A DNA stretch of 64,000 nucleotides, taken from NCBI GenBank assembly GCA_050013875.1, contig JBEKEK010000076.1, positions 4,715 to 68,714 on the forward strand, in the 5' to 3' direction. Source of the DNA: Trebonia sp050013875 (lineage in GTDB: Bacteria; Actinomycetota; Actinomycetes; Streptosporangiales; Streptosporangiaceae). Position 1 is the first letter of the stretch. Each line of letters starts with the position of its first letter. A program made the translations under genes and the position numbers. This document shows, in pieces, positions 31,321 through 40,566 of the stretch. The notes below the pieces were generated by a model. It was not told where the DNA came from. It saw nothing but the letters and a program-made list of their open reading frames with translations, and made no database searches.

Positions 31321-32722
31321 TCAGCCCCGGCCTGGCCTTGCGTAGCCGAAGAACCCGCGGCGCTTGATGAGATCGGCGACGGCCGAAGGGACCATGGTCT
31401 CCCACGAGTCGTCGCCGACGGCGATCCGGCGGAGCACGGTAGTTGTCGAGGTGAACGAAGCTGCCGCGTCCGGCGAGATAGTCGTAGAGCGGCTGGAGCC
31501 CCGAGCCGACCTGGATGTCGTCGACCGTCCGCAGCTCGTCATCGGGCGCCGGCTGCAGCGGATAGACGTAGAGCTTCAGGTCGTTCTTGAACAGCCGCCC
31601 GAAGCTTTCCAGGATCCCGCCAGGTAGCTGGGCGTGGTTCTTCTCGTCGAACAGGTCGACCAGGCTCGGCACCCCCATGACGATGCCGATCCGCTCGCTC
31701 GTCCGCTCCGCGATGTAGGCGGCCAGCCGGAAGTAGTCGAAGTAATTAGTGATGAGCACGGTCATACCGCAGGCCGCGAGCAGCTCCGCGCGGGCGAGGA
31801 AGTCACGCCGGTCCACGTCGGTGGCGCCGCCCGCGAGCAGGTTGCGCATCGTGATCTCGGTGAGCGCCAGCACCGGCTTGCCGGCAACCGCGGCATCTTC
31901 TTCGAACCTGGCCTTCGCCGTCTCGAGCATGTCGAGATTGACATGGGTGGGCGGCCGGAAGCTGCCGCGCTCCACCAGGATCGCCTTCTTGCGCAACGCC
32001 TCGCTCGGCTGCAGCACCTCACGGTCGGGGCCGAACATCGCGACCCCGCTGAGCCCGATCTGCACGAGCTTGAGCGCCATCAGCCGGTTGTCAACGCCGC
32101 GGAACTCGATGCCGCGGAACTGGATCATGTCAATCTCGATGCGGCCCGTCGTCAGCCGGTCGAGGAGGCTCTCGATGAGCTTGTCCGGCTCGTGGTGCTG
32201 GAAGAACGCCCCGTAGAGGAGGTTCACCCCGACGATGCCAAGCGCTTCCTGCTGCGCGAACGCCTCAACGTCGAGCATCCGCACGTGCATGACGATCTGG
32301 CTGGGTTCATCGTGCGGCTGGGCCTGGAATTTCACGCCCATCCAGCCGTGGCACTCGTTGCCGCCGCGGAAGCTGCGCGCCACCACGGTGTCGGCGAACG
32401 CGAAGAAGCAGTTCTCGTCGCCGCGCTCCTCGTCAAGCCGGTCGACGTTGAGCTGGAATTCGTGGTCGAGCATGCCCTGCAGCCGGCCGACGGACACGTA
32501 GCGGTCGACCTTGCCGTAGACGGCGTCGCTGACCGCCATGTCGTAGGCGGAGATCGACTTCGCGACGGTGCCGGCCGCGCCGCCCACCCGGAAGAACCAG
32601 CGCACGACCTCCTGGCCCGCCCCGATCTCGGCGATCGTGCCGTACCAGCGGGGATCGAGGTTGATCCGCAGCGCCTTCTGGTGCGTGTCGGATTCGTGAC
32701 CGCCGCCGATGAGTTCGGTCAT
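31321..32722 (-). pseudogene. Conserved protein (often misnamed TonB-dependent receptor), frameshifted near the end
   Basis: The frame from ATG 32722 gives a cytosolic protein of a widespread family of about 480-500 residues (INLDPRWYGTIAEIGAGQEVVRWFF, key KSISAYDMAVSD, GWMGVKFQAQPH, LPGGILESFGRLFK). At about 31440 the sequence jumps: DNY is followed by RAPPDRRRR in this frame, while the conserved ending VLRRIAVGDDSWETMVP, then ALIKRRGFFGY-like residues (ADLIKRRGFFGY) lie in the next frame and stop at TGA 31321. About ten residues between the two parts are also absent, so a small deletion with frameshift occurred. In the unshifted frame the protein would run to 31109 as low-complexity residues. 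The family name in databases is misleading; no membrane barrel is present and its function is unknown. Confidence 0.7.
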
Positions 32723-32888
32723 CCGTCCCCCTGCTGCTCACCCGGCCTGGGTAAGACCGGCTGTCCCGACCGTCCGGTGACGGCGGCCCGGGCACCAGCG
32801 ACCGACGCCGAAATTGTACTAATCACGGACCATGCGGCGCCAGACCTATGACACCGGCGCTCTCGCACGCCCCCGGGACGCGCTGATG

Positions 32889-33812
32889 TCACCCGGCGTG
32901 GTGCCACCAGGAGCGCCCGACTATGAGTTCACCAAGGGCACGGAGCCTGTCGGCAGTCGTGGGTGAAGGGGTGCCCGGGCGCTCCAGCCCGATGCGGATA
33001 TCGGAGACCAGATAGCTTGCCTCACGGACCTCGCATTCCGCTCGCAGCGTCTCTTGCGAGGCACCCGTCGCGTCGGCGATGACGCCGAGAACCGTCTCCC
33101 GGTGCGGGCCGCTGAACCTGATCAGGAAGAACCAGTCGTCGGCCGGCTCGCCGAAGCGGGCCCATTCGAAGTCGAGCAGCGCCGTCACGCTCCGGTCCCA
33201 GGCAAGCCAGTTACCCCAGTGGCAGTCCGCGTGAACCGGGACGGTGGTCTGCGGCGCCCGCAGCGGCGCGCGCTCGGCTATCGCCGTCAGCCCGCTGAGC
33301 AGGCGGGCCGGGACGAGGCCGCCCCGGTCGAGGGCGGCGAGGTTGTCGATTCCCGCCAGCAGCCCGGCCCGGCCGACGAACCCGCCGTCGTCGGGTGGTT
33401 CTCGCAGCGTCTGCTCGGCATGGCCGACGGGCAGCCAGCCGTGGAGTGCGCCGAGTCGCTGCACCGCCTGCTCAGCCAGCAGCCGGGCGGTCCCGGCATC
33501 GGTATCGGGCAGCCCCATCCCGGGCGCTGTCCCTCGCACGCGGGCGTAGCAGGCGTAGCGAACCTCTGGCGTTCCCGACTGCCAGAGCCCGCTGGCAAGG
33601 AGGAGTGCCGTGAGACCAGCGGGCAGGAAGGGCGCGAGCGCGATCTCCCGATCTAGCCGGGAGTGGCGGGCGGCGTCGATGACCTTCACGGCGACGTCCG
33701 GGCCGACGTAGACGTGGTGGGAGTCGCTGTCGGCGGCGGCCAAAGGGCCGGGGTCGCGTCCGAGGACCGCTGCCGCGATATCGCGTGCTTGACGTCCATA
33801 TCCTCCGGCCAT
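32889..33812 (-). CDS. Aminoglycoside-phosphotransferase-family kinase
   Basis: 307 residues with the APH/CHK kinase fold. The N-lobe shows HHVYVGPDVAVKVID (the VAVKV Lys). The catalytic loop is VHADCHWGNWLAW (H-x-D-x-x-x-x-N) and the metal-binding segment ALLDFEWARFGEPADDW (D-F-E). Such enzymes phosphorylate aminoglycosides, homoserine, choline or other small hydroxyl compounds; the substrate cannot be assigned. AAAGGTGG precedes the ATG. A truncated TetR gene lies just upstream in the same direction. There is no evidence that it gives drug resistance. Confidence 0.8.
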   Translation of the reverse strand: MAGGYGRQARDIAAAVLGRDPGPLAAADSDSHHVYVGPDVAVKVIDAARHSRLDREIALAPFLPAGLTALLLASGLWQSGTPEVRYACYARVRGTAPGMGLPDTDAGTARLLAEQAVQRLGALHGWLPVGHAEQTLREPPDDGGFVGRAGLLAGIDNLAALDRGGLVPARLLSGLTAIAERAPLRAPQTTVPVHADCHWGNWLAWDRSVTALLDFEWARFGEPADDWFFLIRFSGPHRETVLGVIADATGASQETLRAECEVREASYLVSDIRIGLERPGTPSPTTADRLRALGELIVGRSWWHHAG

Positions 33813-33880
33813 CGAGCAACCACCTTTCGTTACTCATCTCGGCCTTGGTCTCCGGGCGGGGAGAACCGGAGCCGGCCGCT

Positions 33881-34252
33881 TTACCTGGGGCAGTACTGGT
33901 AGATCAGCCGGATCGCCTGGTCGACGTTGACGTTGACGTTGCCGTAGACGTCGCCGGCCGTCGCCCGGTTCATCACCCAGGCGCGCAGGGATCCGCCAAG
34001 CACCGCGTTGACGGTGGTGAAGACGGCGTCGTGATTGGCGTCGGACGGCCCGCTGAACGCCGTCTGCACGACGTCGCGGAACTGCGCGGCAGCCGACGTG
34101 TAAGGTCCGCCGCGTGCGGCATCGGAGACCTTGACCTGGTTGTAGTCGCTGCCGGCGAGGGCGTGCAGCGCGGTGCGGACGATGCGCTCGCGGCGGGCGA
34201 GCTGATCGCGGCGCAACGTCTCCGGCGCGGGCGGCCCGTCGGTCTGCAGCAC
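33881..34252 (-). pseudogene. TetR-type regulator with internal deletion
   Basis: A 123-codon frame from GTG 34252. Residues 13-47 look like the first helices of a TetR DNA-binding domain (RRDQLARRERIVRTALHAL, then YNQVKVSDAA). The recognition helix with its usual G-x-x-x-G-T-x-Y-x-Y-F stretch is missing, and the sequence passes straight to what resembles the end of a TetR ligand domain (FTTVNAVLGGSLRAWVMN, then DQAIRLIYQY). About 80-90 residues seem deleted in frame. DNA binding is unlikely. It sits between the kinase gene (same strand) and the divergent epimerase, the usual place for a local regulator. Confidence 0.6.
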
Positions 34253-34411
34253 TCCCCCGTCTCCCCGGGTCCGGAACTGGAATCCGGCTTCAGTTTAGCC
34301 ACCTGCCGCGCCAACGCCCACCGTGCCGACGCCCGCCGCGGCGGGCGGCTCCGGCCGGCTCGCTCCCGCGCGTTACCGGGGGAAACGCCGGGCTTTTGTA
34401 CGCTGGCGACC

Positions 34412-35395
34412 GTGACTACTGCGAAGGTACTGGTGACGGGAAGCTCCGGTCATCTGGGCGAGGCCCTCGTCCGGGTACTGCGTGAGCGCGGGTACGACGT
34501 AACCGGGATCGACGTCCGCGAATCGCCTTACACAAGCGTGGTCGGGTCGGTCGCGGACCGGGCCGTGGTGCGCGATTGCGTGGCAGGCGCCTGCGCCGTC
34601 CTGCACACCGCGACGCTGCACAAGCCGCACGTTAGCTCGCACGGCAAGCAGGCGTTTGTCGACACCAACGTCACCGGCACGCTGACGCTGCTCGAGGAGG
34701 CCGTCGCGGCCGGGGTAAGCGGCTTCGTTTTCACCAGCACGACCAGCGCCTTCGGGCGCGCGCTGACCCCGGCGGCCGGCCAGCCGGCCGCGTGGATCAC
34801 CGAGGAGGTGGTGCCACGGCCGCGGAACATCTACGGCGCCACCAAGTCCGCCGCCGAGGATCTGTGCGAGCTCGCCCACTTTGAGCACGGCCTGCCGGTG
34901 ATCGTGCTGCGGACCTCGCGCTTCTTTCCCGAGGGTGACGACGACGCCGGTGTTCGCAGCGCCTTCCCCGACGGATGCGTGAAGGCCAACGAGTACCTGT
35001 ACCGCCGGGTCGATGTGGCCGACGTGGCGGACGCGCACCTGCTGGCGATGGAGCGAGCGGCCCGGATCGGGTTCGGGAAGTACATCGTCAGCGCGACGAC
35101 GCCATTCACACAGGCCGACCTGGCCGCGCTGCGCGACGACGCGCCCGCGGTGGTCCGGCGGCTGTACCCGGACTACGAGGCGGAGTACGCCCGCCGCGGC
35201 TGGCGGATGTTCCCGTCCGTCGGCCGGGTCTACGTCAACGCGAGCGCGCGGGCCGACCTGGGCTGGCTGCCGCGGTACGATTTCCGCTCGGTGCTTGACG
35301 CCCTCAAGGCGCGCGAGGACCCGTCGAGCCCGCTCGCGCGGGCCATTGGCGCCAAGGGCTACCACGACAAGCCCACCGGCGTTTACACCAGCTGA
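34412..35395 (+). CDS. NAD-dependent epimerase/dehydratase (extended SDR)
   Basis: 327 residues from GTG 34412, which directly precedes the Rossmann start AKVLVTGSSGHLGEALVRVL. Motifs: GSSGHLG dinucleotide loop, HTATLHKPH, the TSTTSAFG strand carrying the catalytic Ser/Thr, and YGATKSAAEDL with the Tyr-x-x-x-Lys pair. It probably oxidises, reduces or epimerises a nucleotide sugar or related compound. The long open frame upstream of 34412 has no ribosome site and overlaps the TetR remnant, so it was not used. It converges with meaB, with only three bases between the stop codons. Confidence 0.82.
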   Translation: MTTAKVLVTGSSGHLGEALVRVLRERGYDVTGIDVRESPYTSVVGSVADRAVVRDCVAGACAVLHTATLHKPHVSSHGKQAFVDTNVTGTLTLLEEAVAAGVSGFVFTSTTSAFGRALTPAAGQPAAWITEEVVPRPRNIYGATKSAAEDLCELAHFEHGLPVIVLRTSRFFPEGDDDAGVRSAFPDGCVKANEYLYRRVDVADVADAHLLAMERAARIGFGKYIVSATTPFTQADLAALRDDAPAVVRRLYPDYEAEYARRGWRMFPSVGRVYVNASARADLGWLPRYDFRSVLDALKAREDPSSPLARAIGAKGYHDKPTGVYTS

Positions 35396-35398
35396 CGG

Positions 35399-36424
35399 CT
35401 AGGTTGCCGGGGTCCGGTCGGGCAGGAACGCGGCGACGAGTTCCTGCGCGGCGAGGCCGGGCGGGAGCGTGCCATCCCTGACTCCGGCTTCCAGGCGCGG
35501 AGCGAGCGCGCGCAGCTCGTTGCTGTCGCGCAGCCGGTCAAGCAGCTGGTCCCGGACCAGGGACCACATCCAGCCGACCCGCTGCTCGCGGCGGCGGCGC
35601 TCGAGCTCGCCGCTGTCAGTGAGCATCCGCTGGTGCTTCTCGACCAGCGACCACACCTCGGCCAGGCCCGTCCCGGCCAGCGCGCTGCAGGTAACGACCG
35701 GGGTCGACCACCCGTCCTCGGGCCTGCCGAGCAGCCGCAGCGCGCCGGCCAGCTCGCGGGCGGCCCGGCGGGCCTCATCCTCGTGCGGTCCGTCGGCCTT
35801 GTTCACGGCGACGACGTCGGCCAGCTCAAGTACGCCCTTCTTGATCCCCTGCAGCTGGTCGCCGGTGCGGGCCAGGGCGAGCAGCAGAAAGGTGTCGGTC
35901 ATCTCCGCCACGAGGGTCTCCGACTGCCCCACGCCGACCGTCTCGACCAGCAGGATGTCGTACCCGGCGGCGGCCATGACGACCAGCGACTCCCGGGTCG
36001 CGCGGGCGACGCCGCCGAGGGTGCCGGCCGTGGGTGACGGCCGCACGAAGGCGGCCGGGTCGGTGGCCAGCCTGGTCATCCGGGTCTTGTCGCCCAGGAT
36101 GCTGCCGCCGCTGCGCGTCGACGACGGGTCGACCGCGAGGACCGCGACCCGGTGCCCCTGGTCGATCAGCCGGCCGCCGAGGGCGTCGATGAACGTGGAC
36201 TTGCCGACGCCGGGGACGCCGGTGATGCCGACCCGCCGGGCCAGGTCGGCGTGCGGCAGCAGCCGGGCAAGCACGTGCTGAGCGAGGATCCGGTGATCGG
36301 GGCGGCTCGACTCGACCAGCGTGATGGTGCGGGCGATGGCCGCCCGCGAACCGGCCAGAACCGCGTCCGCGTACCTGGCCGCGTCCGGCCCGTCGGCCAC
36401 GCCTTCGCGCGGCACCGCGCTCAC
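35399..36424 (-). CDS. meaB: Methylmalonyl-CoA mutase-associated GTPase
   Basis: 341 residues of the MeaB/ArgK G3E GTPase family: P-loop GVPGVGKST (69-77), VDPSSTRSGGSILGDKTRM switch region, ETVGVGQSE and the guanine motif NKAD. In the cell MeaB acts as a chaperone for methylmalonyl-CoA mutase, using GTP hydrolysis to gate adenosylcobalamin loading and to protect the enzyme from inactivation. Its GTG start overlaps the stop of mutB (GTGA), so expression is coupled to the mutase subunits. It is the last gene of the mutA-mutB-meaB operon. Confidence 0.93.
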   Translation of the reverse strand: MSAVPREGVADGPDAARYADAVLAGSRAAIARTITLVESSRPDHRILAQHVLARLLPHADLARRVGITGVPGVGKSTFIDALGGRLIDQGHRVAVLAVDPSSTRSGGSILGDKTRMTRLATDPAAFVRPSPTAGTLGGVARATRESLVVMAAAGYDILLVETVGVGQSETLVAEMTDTFLLLALARTGDQLQGIKKGVLELADVVAVNKADGPHEDEARRAARELAGALRLLGRPEDGWSTPVVTCSALAGTGLAEVWSLVEKHQRMLTDSGELERRRREQRVGWMWSLVRDQLLDRLRDSNELRALAPRLEAGVRDGTLPPGLAAQELVAAFLPDRTPAT

Positions 36425-38631
36425 GGCGCCGTTTCGCGTCGGGCGGTCAGCTCCGTCAGCAGGTCGTAGGCGGCGTCGGGGATGACGGTACCGGGGCCGA
36501 AGATGGCCGCGGCCCCGGCCTCGCGCAGTTCGTCGAAGTCCTGGGGCGGAATGACTCCGCCGACCACCACCATGATGTCATCGCGTTCCGCTTCGGCCAG
36601 TGCGGCCTTGAGCGCCGGGACGAGGGTGAGGTGCCCGGCCGCGAGGGAGGAGACTCCGACGATGTGCACGTCAGCCTCGATGGCCTGCCGTGCCACCTCA
36701 TCGGGGGTCTGGAACAGCGGCCCGACGTCGACGTCGAAGCCCAGGTCGGCGAACGCGCTGGCGATGACCTTCTGCCCGCGGTCGTGACCGTCCTGGCCCA
36801 TCTTGGCGACGAGTATCCGGGGACGGCGCCCCTCGGCCCGCTCGAAGTCCGCGGCCGCCGCCCGGACCCGCTCGATCCCGTCCGTCTGGCCGGCCTCCTG
36901 CCTGTACACACCACTGATCGTACGGATGTGCCCGGTGTAGCGGCCGAATACCTGCTCAAGCGCGTCCGAGATCTCGCCCACGGTGGCCTTGGCCCGGGCG
37001 GCGTCGATCGCCAGCGCGAGCAGGTTGTTCTCGTCGCCGTCACCATGCGGCTTGCCCGCGGCGGCCGTCAGCCGGTCAAGCGCGGCCCGGCAGGCGGCCG
37101 GGTCGCGCTCCGCGCGGAGCCGGCGGAGCTTCTCAAGCTGCTGGGCGCGCACGGCTCGGTTGTCGATCTTGAGCACGTCGATGTCGTCGGCCCCGGCGAC
37201 GCGGTACTTGTTGACGCCGATGACGGGCTGGCGGCCGGAGTCAATCCGGGCCTGGGTGCGGGCCGCCGCCTCCTCGACCCGCATCTTGGGGATGCCCGCC
37301 TCGATCGCGCGGGCCATCCCGCCGGCCTTCTCGACCTCCTGGATGTGCGCCCAGGCGCGCCGGGCGAGCTCGTAGGTGAGCCGTTCCACGTAGGCGCTGC
37401 CGCCCCAGGGGTCGATGACGCGGCAGGTGCCGGATTCCTGCTGGAGCAGCAGCTGGGTGTTGCGGGCGATCCTGGCGGAGAAGTCCGTCGGCAGCGCGAG
37501 CGCCTCGTCGAGGGCGTTGGTGTGCAGCGACTGGGTATGGCCCTGGGTCGCGGCCATGGCCTCGATGCAGGTCCTGGCCACATTGTTGAACACGTCCTGC
37601 GCGGTCAGCGACCAGCCCGAGGTCTGGCAGTGCGTGCGCAGCGACAGCGACTTGGGGCTCTTCGGCTCGAACTCCCGCACCAGCTTGGCCCAGAGCAGCC
37701 GCCCGGCCCGGAGCTTCGCGACCTCCATGAAGAAGTTCATGCCGATCGCCCAGAAGAACGACAGGCGCGGCGCGAACGCGTCGATGTCGAGGCCGGAGGA
37801 AAGGCCGGCCCGCAGGTACTCGACGCCGTCGGCCAGCGTGTAGGCAAGCTCCAGGTCGGCCGTCGCCCCCGCCTCCTGGATGTGGTAGCCGGAGATCGAG
37901 ATCGAGTTGAACTTCGGCATGTGGCGGGAGGTAAACCCGAAGATGTCGGAGATAATCCGCATCGACGCGGCCGGCGGGTAGATGTAGGTGTTGCGGACCA
38001 TGAACTCTTTAAGTATGTCGTTCTGGATCGTGCCCGCCAGCTGCTCGCTGGCCACGCCCTGTTCCTCGGCGGCGACGACGTAGAGGGCCAGCACCGGCAG
38101 CACGGCGCCGTTCATGGTCATGGATACGCTCATCCGGTCAAGCGGGATCCCGTCGAATAGCTGCCGCATGTCGTAGATCGAGTCGATCGCGACGCCCGCC
38201 ATCCCGACATCGCCCGCCACCCGCGGGTGATCGCTGTCGTAGCCGCGGTGGGTCGGCAGGTCGAAGGCGACCGACAGGCCCTTCTGCCCGGCGGCGAGGT
38301 TGCGCCGGTAGAACGCGTTGGACTCCTCGGCGGTGGAGAACCCGGCGTACTGGCGGATCGTCCAGGGCTGGTTCACGTACATCGTCGGGTACGGCCCGCG
38401 CAGGTACGGGGGCAGGCCGGGATAGGTGGCCAGGAAATCCAGCCCGTCGGTGTCCGCGGCGGTGTACAGCGGCTTGACGTCAATGCCCTCGGGCGTCACC
38501 CAGGGCTGCCCGCTGCCCGCGCCGGCCGCGCTGAGCGCGTCGCGCCAGCGCTTCTCGTCATGCGGGCCGGGCGCGGGCGGCTCCGCCAGCCCGACCTCGG
38601 TGAAATCGGGCAGCTCCCAGTCGCCTGTCAC
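36421..38631 (-). CDS. mutB: Methylmalonyl-CoA mutase large subunit
   Basis: 736 residues. The N-terminal TIM barrel shows YPTMYVNQPWTIRQYAGFS (radical-shielding Tyr), RGYDSDHPRV, and SISGYHIQEAGA with the active-site Tyr-His pair. The C-terminal B12 domain has KMGQDGHDRG (near residue 615), whose D-x-H-x-x-G His is the lower cobalt ligand. It interconverts (R)-methylmalonyl-CoA and succinyl-CoA with adenosylcobalamin, in propionate, odd-chain fatty acid and branched amino acid use, and in supply of methylmalonyl-CoA for polyketides. GTG 38631 overlaps the mutA stop. The frame is open upstream, but that part is antisense-like and redundant with mutA. Confidence 0.95.
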   Translation of the reverse strand: MTGDWELPDFTEVGLAEPPAPGPHDEKRWRDALSAAGAGSGQPWVTPEGIDVKPLYTAADTDGLDFLATYPGLPPYLRGPYPTMYVNQPWTIRQYAGFSTAEESNAFYRRNLAAGQKGLSVAFDLPTHRGYDSDHPRVAGDVGMAGVAIDSIYDMRQLFDGIPLDRMSVSMTMNGAVLPVLALYVVAAEEQGVASEQLAGTIQNDILKEFMVRNTYIYPPAASMRIISDIFGFTSRHMPKFNSISISGYHIQEAGATADLELAYTLADGVEYLRAGLSSGLDIDAFAPRLSFFWAIGMNFFMEVAKLRAGRLLWAKLVREFEPKSPKSLSLRTHCQTSGWSLTAQDVFNNVARTCIEAMAATQGHTQSLHTNALDEALALPTDFSARIARNTQLLLQQESGTCRVIDPWGGSAYVERLTYELARRAWAHIQEVEKAGGMARAIEAGIPKMRVEEAAARTQARIDSGRQPVIGVNKYRVAGADDIDVLKIDNRAVRAQQLEKLRRLRAERDPAACRAALDRLTAAAGKPHGDGDENNLLALAIDAARAKATVGEISDALEQVFGRYTGHIRTISGVYRQEAGQTDGIERVRAAAADFERAEGRRPRILVAKMGQDGHDRGQKVIASAFADLGFDVDVGPLFQTPDEVARQAIEADVHIVGVSSLAAGHLTLVPALKAALAEAERDDIMVVVGGVIPPQDFDELREAGAAAIFGPGTVIPDAAYDLLTELTARRETAP

Positions 38632-40490
38632 CGCGGCACCCCCAGCGCGTCCAGCATCCGTTCTGAGAACGTCAGCACGTCCATGTCGTCGGTGATCCTC
38701 TCGGCGGCGCCGGGCACTGGCGCGGCCGGGTCCCCGGCCGCCGCCACCACCGTGGACGCCCCCCGCGCACGGGCCCGGTCCACGGCCGCGCGTACCTCGT
38801 CCTGGCCGGCCTCGGGGCTGCCGCAGACGATGATCACGGGCACCGGGATCGCCGCGGCGCCATCGCCGGGGGCGGCGTCGAGGGTGACCGTGGTGATGCC
38901 GGCCGGTGCCAGCAGGGCGGCTACCTGCCCGGCGCGGGCGGCGCTCGGGCGCGAGGCGTCGAGCGGCGCCAGGGTGAGGGCCGGCGCCGTCCCGGTCGCC
39001 TGCGCGTAGGCGTCGCACCGGTCGCGGAGCTCCTCGTGCCACTGCGACCAGCGGATGCGCGGCAGTCCTGGGGCGGCCCGGCCGGCCGGCCGGGCAGCGG
39101 CGGGCTGGGCGGCGGGCCGGCGGAGCAGGGTCTCACCGACGAGGGGGAACTCGCTGACGCCGGTGACCGCCTCCCGCCGCCGGGCCAGCGCGTCCCGCCG
39201 GGCCTGACGGCTGGCGGCTAGCTCGCTGGCGATAAACCCGCTGGCCAGGGCGGCGCGCAGGCCACCCGCGCGCTCGATGTCCTGGAATTCGGCCCAGGCT
39301 CTGGCGGCAAGCTGCTCGGTGAAGTCCTCGACGTACCAGGATCCGCCCGCCGGGTCGATGACCTGGGCCACCTGGGACTCGTCGACCAGCAGCGCGTGGA
39401 CGTTGCGGGCGACCCGGCGGGCCAGCTGGTCGGGCTGCCCGATCGCCGCGTCGAAGGGGGCGACCGTGATCGCGTCGGCACCGCCGACGCCGGCCGCGAA
39501 ACAGGCCAGCGTGGCGCGGAGGATGTTGTTCCACGGGTCCCGGCGGGTCAGCATCGACCAGGAGCTCACGGCATGCTGCCGCTGCCCGCCGGCCCCGGAA
39601 TCCACCCCGCACTGCTCGGCCACGCGCGCCCAGACCCGGCGGGCGGCCCGCAGCTTGGCGATGGTCGTGAACTGATCCGCGGTAGCGGCGTAGCGGAATT
39701 CGAGCTGCCAGAACGCCGCGTCGGCGGACAGTCCGGCCGCGCGCAGCGCCCGCAGGTACTCAAGGCCGGCCGCCAGGGCGCAGCCAAGTTCCTGCGCCTC
39801 GGTGCCGCCGGCCTCGTGGAACGGCAGCGCGTCGACGACGATCGCGCGGACCGCGGGGAAATCGGCCGCGCAGCGCGCGGCCAGGTCAGCGGCGCCCTTC
39901 AGGTCGCCCCCGGCGCCGGTCCTGGCCATCACCCCGAGCGGGTCGGCTCCCAGGCAGCCGGCCAGCTCGCCGGCCGGCACGCCGCGCCCGGCGGCGGCGG
40001 CGAGGAACACGTCGGCCGCCTCGGCGAACCGGTCGCCCGCATCAAGGACGACCGGCGCCAAGTCGAGGTAAACGTCCGCGAGCACGTCCGGCAGGGCGCC
40101 GATGGGGATCTGCCCGTCCCCGAGGCCGAGCCACAGCGAGCTGACTCCCCCGTCGAGGTCCTCCATGATCTGCTCGCGCGCGACCGCGGGATCCGGGTGC
40201 TGGTGACGCTGCCTGACATCCCAGCCGGCCCGGTGGCCGGCCGCGGTCCGCCCGCGCACGAAGGGCGCCTGCCCCGGGTAGCCGGAGCCCGGCCGGCTGG
40301 CGTCGCTGACGTACAGCGGCGCGATCTCGATGCCGTCCGCCGTGATCGTCGCGAGCTGCCGCTCCGGGTAGGGGCCGGCGTCGCCGCCCACGACCTTGGC
40401 GACCAGCCGCTGCCACTGCTCCCTGGTGACCGCCGGGAACTCGGCGGCGAGCACCAGATCGCCGGAGCCCGGCGCGGTGGCATCGTTCAT
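38628..40490 (-). CDS. mutA: Methylmalonyl-CoA mutase small subunit
   Basis: 620 residues, homologous to the large subunit along its length (PYPERQLATIT, SSWSMLTRRDPWNNILRATLACFAAGVGGADAITVAPFD; key DPAGGSWYVE) but lacking the D-x-H-x-x-G cobalamin motif, as expected for the non-catalytic partner of the heterodimer. GGGGAG lies eight bases before ATG 40490. It is the first gene of the mutase operon. The 76 bp before it, downstream of the DHA2 transporter gene, contain three regularly spaced TGGTAC elements that may be the operator of the operon. Confidence 0.93.
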   Translation of the reverse strand: MNDATAPGSGDLVLAAEFPAVTREQWQRLVAKVVGGDAGPYPERQLATITADGIEIAPLYVSDASRPGSGYPGQAPFVRGRTAAGHRAGWDVRQRHQHPDPAVAREQIMEDLDGGVSSLWLGLGDGQIPIGALPDVLADVYLDLAPVVLDAGDRFAEAADVFLAAAAGRGVPAGELAGCLGADPLGVMARTGAGGDLKGAADLAARCAADFPAVRAIVVDALPFHEAGGTEAQELGCALAAGLEYLRALRAAGLSADAAFWQLEFRYAATADQFTTIAKLRAARRVWARVAEQCGVDSGAGGQRQHAVSSWSMLTRRDPWNNILRATLACFAAGVGGADAITVAPFDAAIGQPDQLARRVARNVHALLVDESQVAQVIDPAGGSWYVEDFTEQLAARAWAEFQDIERAGGLRAALASGFIASELAASRQARRDALARRREAVTGVSEFPLVGETLLRRPAAQPAAARPAGRAAPGLPRIRWSQWHEELRDRCDAYAQATGTAPALTLAPLDASRPSAARAGQVAALLAPAGITTVTLDAAPGDGAAAIPVPVIIVCGSPEAGQDEVRAAVDRARARGASTVVAAAGDPAAPVPGAAERITDDMDVLTFSERMLDALGVPR

Positions 40491-40509
40491 GCGCGGATCT
40501 CCCCAATCA

Positions 40510-40558
40510 TGGTACCGAATCCCGTTCTCATGGTACCCAATCCCATCTTCCTGGTACA
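40510..40558. repeat. Three TGGTAC elements at 21-bp period before mutA
   Basis: TGGTACC begins at 40510 and 40531 and TGGTACA at 40552: exactly 21 bp, two helical turns, apart. The first two units also share the following AATCCC (TGGTACCGAATCCC and TGGTACCCAATCCC). The array sits 20 bp upstream of the mutA start, on one DNA face, so cooperative regulator binding is plausible. Similar GGTACCAT elements lie in the MFS/GntR spacer at 4989-4997. Confidence 0.6.
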
Positions 40559-40566
40559 GGGCCGCG

